From: Phycisphaerales bacterium
GTDB taxonomy: Bacteria; Pseudomonadota; Gammaproteobacteria; Competibacterales; Competibacteraceae
Direction of reading: 5' to 3'
Length of the DNA stretch: 7,355 bases
Assembly (NCBI GenBank): GCA_014879435.1
Contig: JACSSB010000329.1
Location: 1 to 7,355, forward strand
The position numbers were made by a program, and so were the translations under genes. Below, in pieces: positions 5,596 to 7,355 of the stretch. The notes under the pieces were generated by a model that saw only the letters and a list, made by a program, of their open reading frames with translations, did not search any database and was not told the origin of the DNA. How positions within the stretch are numbered: the first letter of the stretch is position 1; each line of letters opens with the position of its first letter.

Positions 5596-6627
5596 ATGAG
5601 TCATCCAACTGCTGTTTTTTCCCGCAATGTCAGCTTGCGATCCTTCAACACTTTTGGATTGCCCGCGCGTGCCGCTTGGTTTATCCCCATCAAGGCGTCG
5701 GCCCAACTCATCGCGCTGATTGCCACGCTCGAATGGCGGTATTTACAGCATTTTGTCCTGGGTGGTGGCAGTAACGTGATCCTGACCGGTGATTTCGATG
5801 GTCTGGTGCTGCATGTGCGGATTCCGGGGCGGGAGTTGCTGGCGGAAGAGGGCGATGCCTGGATCGTGCGTGCGGGGGCAGGTGAGAATTGGCACGATTT
5901 CGTGCGCTGGACTCTGGATAATGGTTGGCTGGGTTTGGAGAATCTGTCATTGATTCCTGGCACGGTGGGCGCGGCCCCGGTCCAGAATATCGGGGCTTAC
6001 GGCCTGGAAATAGCGGATCGCTTTCAGGAATTGGAAGCAGTGGATCTGGACAGTGGTGAGACGGTGATCTTTGATCAAGCCGCCTGTCAATTCGGCTATC
6101 GAGACAGCGTATTTAAGCGGGAAGCAGCCGGTCGCTATCTGATTAGCAGCGTGACATTTCGATTGCCCAAATGCTGGCAGCCAGAAATCCGCTACGCCGA
6201 TTTGGCAGGAGAGCTGGAGCGACGGGAGATCGCCAAACCAACGGCACGACAGATTTCCGATGCGGTGATGGCGATCCGCATGTGTAAGCTGCCGGACCCG
6301 GAGCGCTTGGGCAATGCCGGTAGTTTTTTCAAAAATCCGGTGGTGAATGCAGCGACTTTTGCACGTCTTGCGGCGCACTATCCCCAATTGCCGCATTATC
6401 CGCAGGCGAACGGTACGGTGAAACTGGCAGCAGCTTGGTTGATCGAGTGTTGTGGTTGGAAAGGGCGCGATTTCGGGCTGGTGGGCGTTTACGAAAAACA
6501 GGCATTGGTGCTGGTCAATCGCGGTGGGGCGCGGGGTGAGGATGTGTTGCATCTGGCGCAGGCGATTCAGAAGTCCGTGTGGGAGGCATTCGAGGTTGAG
6601 CTGGAACTGGAGCCGGTGCTGCTGTGA
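5596..6627 (+). CDS. murB: MurB, UDP-N-acetylenolpyruvoylglucosamine reductase (E. coli-like type I)
   Basis: MurB is the cytoplasmic FAD enzyme that uses NADPH to reduce UDP-GlcNAc-enolpyruvate to UDP-N-acetylmuramic acid, the second committed step of peptidoglycan synthesis. The 343-residue product starts with the family signature SLRSFNTFGLPA (13-24). FAD-binding motifs are LGGGSN (55-60) and LIPGTVGAAPVQNIGAYG (119-136). YRDS (168-171) carries the active-site arginine R169, and GNAGSFFKNP (239-248) carries the catalytic serine S243. The C-terminal ELELEP segment (335-340) holds the expected acidic residue. Length and the FGYRDS loop fit the E. coli-type class. An in-frame stop at 5587 leaves ATG 5596 as the first usable start, yet I see no Shine-Dalgarno sequence before it. 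It follows the rpoH terminator by about 70 nt, so it should have its own promoter, which I could not identify. Confidence 0.96.
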   Translation: MSHPTAVFSRNVSLRSFNTFGLPARAAWFIPIKASAQLIALIATLEWRYLQHFVLGGGSNVILTGDFDGLVLHVRIPGRELLAEEGDAWIVRAGAGENWHDFVRWTLDNGWLGLENLSLIPGTVGAAPVQNIGAYGLEIADRFQELEAVDLDSGETVIFDQAACQFGYRDSVFKREAAGRYLISSVTFRLPKCWQPEIRYADLAGELERREIAKPTARQISDAVMAIRMCKLPDPERLGNAGSFFKNPVVNAATFARLAAHYPQLPHYPQANGTVKLAAAWLIECCGWKGRDFGLVGVYEKQALVLVNRGGARGEDVLHLAQAIQKSVWEAFEVELELEPVLL

Positions 6628-6646
6628 AAGCCAGACTTCCCTACCT

Positions 6647-6669
6647 CCCATTCCCTGTGAGGGGATGGG
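6647..6669. repeat. Inverted repeat between convergent murB and LprI-like genes
   Basis: CCCATTCCC (6647-6655), loop TGTGA, GGGGATGGG (6661-6669) can form a 9-bp stem with one G-T wobble. It lies 20 nt past the murB stop and 22 nt past the stop of the convergent gene. It could be a shared terminator or transcript-end hairpin, but neither strand has a clear T-tract after it. C-rich/G-rich hairpins of this look also occur as interspersed extragenic repeats in proteobacteria; a single copy cannot settle this. Confidence 0.45.
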
Positions 6670-6690
6670 GAGAAGGGATTGATGCTGCGC

Positions 6691-7062
6691 TCAAAGCTTG
6701 CTGTTTTGGCAGCCTGAGCTAGAACATTCGCGGATGCGGTCTTGTAGGAATTGCGAGCGCTCAATCGTTGTACGTGCGGCACAATCTAAGTTGACAAAGA
6801 AGCCCTTGTCTTCACGTCTGGAGCAGTCCTCGTTCCTCTGCTCAATCCATGAAACTTGGCCGGATTTCAAGGCTTTCTTCCCATCGTTGTCGAGCTTTGC
6901 ATAGAGCTTTTTGTAATTTTCGTTCAACTCCCGGTCCGCTTCCTGGTACACCTTGTTCAGGCAATACAGTCCATCGAAATCATCTCTGGGTTTGTCGCAA
7001 GCTGAATTCGCGAATGCAACGCTGGAAGAGCAGAGCAAGAAGGCTAAGGTCATTTTTTTCAT
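6691..7062 (-). CDS. Exported cysteine-rich LprI/DUF1311-type protein
   Basis: This is a small 123-residue predicted periplasmic protein resembling the DUF1311/LprI family, some members of which inhibit lysozyme. The signal peptide is clear (MKKM, hydrophobic LAFLL, then AFA before residue 19). The mature part has six cysteines (22, 34, 80, 94, 113, 118), an even number suited to three disulphides, around a charged helical core. Typical family features are CLNKVYQEADRELNENYKKL (34-53) and QVSWIEQRNEDC (69-80), the latter matching the WxxxRxxxC pattern. ATG 7062 is preferred because it starts the signal peptide directly and has GAG 8 nt upstream. An in-frame ATG at 7077 would add MRVPL and has no ribosome-binding site. 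The protein is convergent with murB and stands alone. Lysozyme inhibition is an inference from the family; many members are uncharacterised. Confidence 0.78.
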   Translation of the reverse strand: MKKMTLAFLLCSSSVAFANSACDKPRDDFDGLYCLNKVYQEADRELNENYKKLYAKLDNDGKKALKSGQVSWIEQRNEDCSRREDKGFFVNLDCAARTTIERSQFLQDRIRECSSSGCQNSKL

Positions 7063-7077
7063 CAATGGAACTCGCAT

Positions 7078-7246
7078 TAATAATGTATCGACTCGTGCAT
7101 CACCAAGAATTTAAGCAGTATTTGCTAGGATTATCAGTAGTGTAACTCCTGAATTTTGAGATTCGATAGGGTGTTTTTCTGGCCCCTAGATGAAGCGGAG
7201 CTATGAGTGATCGCTATGATTTCAACATCAACCACACGATCGTGGC
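7078..7246. other. Intergenic region between the LprI-like gene and tRNA-Leu
   Basis: I see no convincing gene here. It should contain the leftward promoter of the LprI-like gene, but no good pair of boxes stands out. A 10-bp palindrome CACGATCGTG (7235-7244) abuts the tRNA promoter and may be chance. Confidence 0.5.
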
Positions 7247-7274
7247 TTGTTCGGCGACGGAAAATCCTTATAAT
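7247..7274 (+). promoter_or_regulatory. Promoter of tRNA-Leu
   Basis: A perfect TATAAT -10 box (7269-7274) is preceded after 16 nt by TTGTTC (7247-7252), which keeps only the TTG of the -35 consensus. Transcription would start near 7281, about 10 nt before the mature tRNA end. That is a plausible short 5' leader for RNase P to remove. The -10 and the position make this credible despite the weak -35. Confidence 0.65.
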
Positions 7275-7290
7275 TCGCTTCTCTCCCCCT

Positions 7291-7355
7291 GCCGGGGTGG
7301 CGGAATGGTAGACGCAGCGGACTCAAAATCCGCCGGTAGTGATACCGTGAGAGTT
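7291..7355 (+). tRNA. tRNA-Leu (anticodon CAA), partial at 3' end
   Basis: The first 65 nt of a class II tRNA that decodes UUG. The acceptor 5' strand is GCCGGGG (7291-7297) and the D arm includes GGTAGA. The anticodon stem GCGGA/TCCGC (7317-7321 and 7329-7333) encloses loop CTCAAAA, with anticodon CAA at 7324-7326. A long variable arm CGGTA-GTGA-TACCG (7334-7347) is typical of leucine tRNAs. The T stem begins GAGAG (7349-7353) and the window ends at TT of the T loop. The remaining T arm, the acceptor 3' strand and any encoded CCA lie outside. Confidence 0.95.

Noticed and set aside
5947..6651. 234-codon antisense frame opposite murB
   Set aside because: It is wholly opposite a secure gene, its translation has no recognisable motif, and its His/Cys/Arg/Gln-rich composition is typical of an antisense shadow.
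7235..7244. CACGATCGTG palindrome next to the tRNA promoter as an operator
   Set aside because: A 10-bp palindrome is short enough to arise by chance and matches no operator I recognise.
7203..7355. Open reading frame from ATG 7203 running off the window end through the tRNA gene
   Set aside because: It reads through the tRNA-Leu promoter and the tRNA itself (giving GGGMVDAADSKSA), a known kind of spurious frame over leucine tRNAs. The GGAG is only about 2 nt from the ATG.

Overview
The window looks like core chromosome from a gammaproteobacterium with moderately high GC. All protein genes except one are conserved housekeeping or stress genes. The order rsmD, two M16 peptidases, ftsY and then rpoH is the arrangement I recall from Pseudomonas and relatives. 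The HrcA-type operator (CIRCE) in front of rpoH argues against an enteric bacterium. I cannot name the genus from sequence alone.

Layout. Positions 1-3157, minus strand: a three-gene run read right to left. It holds a catalytic M16B zinc peptidase (1781-3157), a non-catalytic M16B partner (293-1711) and the 5' part of rsmD (1-296, cut by the window edge). The partner and rsmD overlap by 4 nt. Positions 3158-3428: a divergent intergenic region with an AT-rich core that probably carries promoters for both sides. Positions 3429-5475, plus strand: ftsY (signal recognition particle receptor), then rpoH (heat-shock sigma factor) after only 106 bp, then a strong intrinsic terminator. Positions 5596-6627, plus strand: murB. 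Positions 6691-7062, minus strand: a small secreted cysteine-rich protein of the LprI/DUF1311 type, convergent with murB. Positions 7291-7355, plus strand: the first 65 nt of a tRNA-Leu(CAA) with its own promoter.

The most interesting spot is the short ftsY-rpoH gap. It holds a near-consensus sigma-E promoter (GGAACTT, 17 nt, TCAAA; 4506-4534). A nearly perfect CIRCE element (TTGGCACTC, 9 nt, GAGTGCTAA; 4523-4549) lies across its -10 box and predicted start site. If both work, rpoH is switched on by envelope stress through sigma-E and held down by HrcA, so two heat-shock circuits meet on one promoter. The same gap lacks ftsE and ftsX, which usually sit between ftsY and rpoH in related bacteria.

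Functionally, the window combines envelope and proteostasis work. FtsY delivers membrane proteins, RpoH controls chaperones and proteases, the two M16 proteins probably form one periplasmic heterodimeric peptidase, MurB makes a peptidoglycan precursor, and the LprI-like protein is predicted to be periplasmic. I see no insertion sequence, prophage, CRISPR array or defence island.
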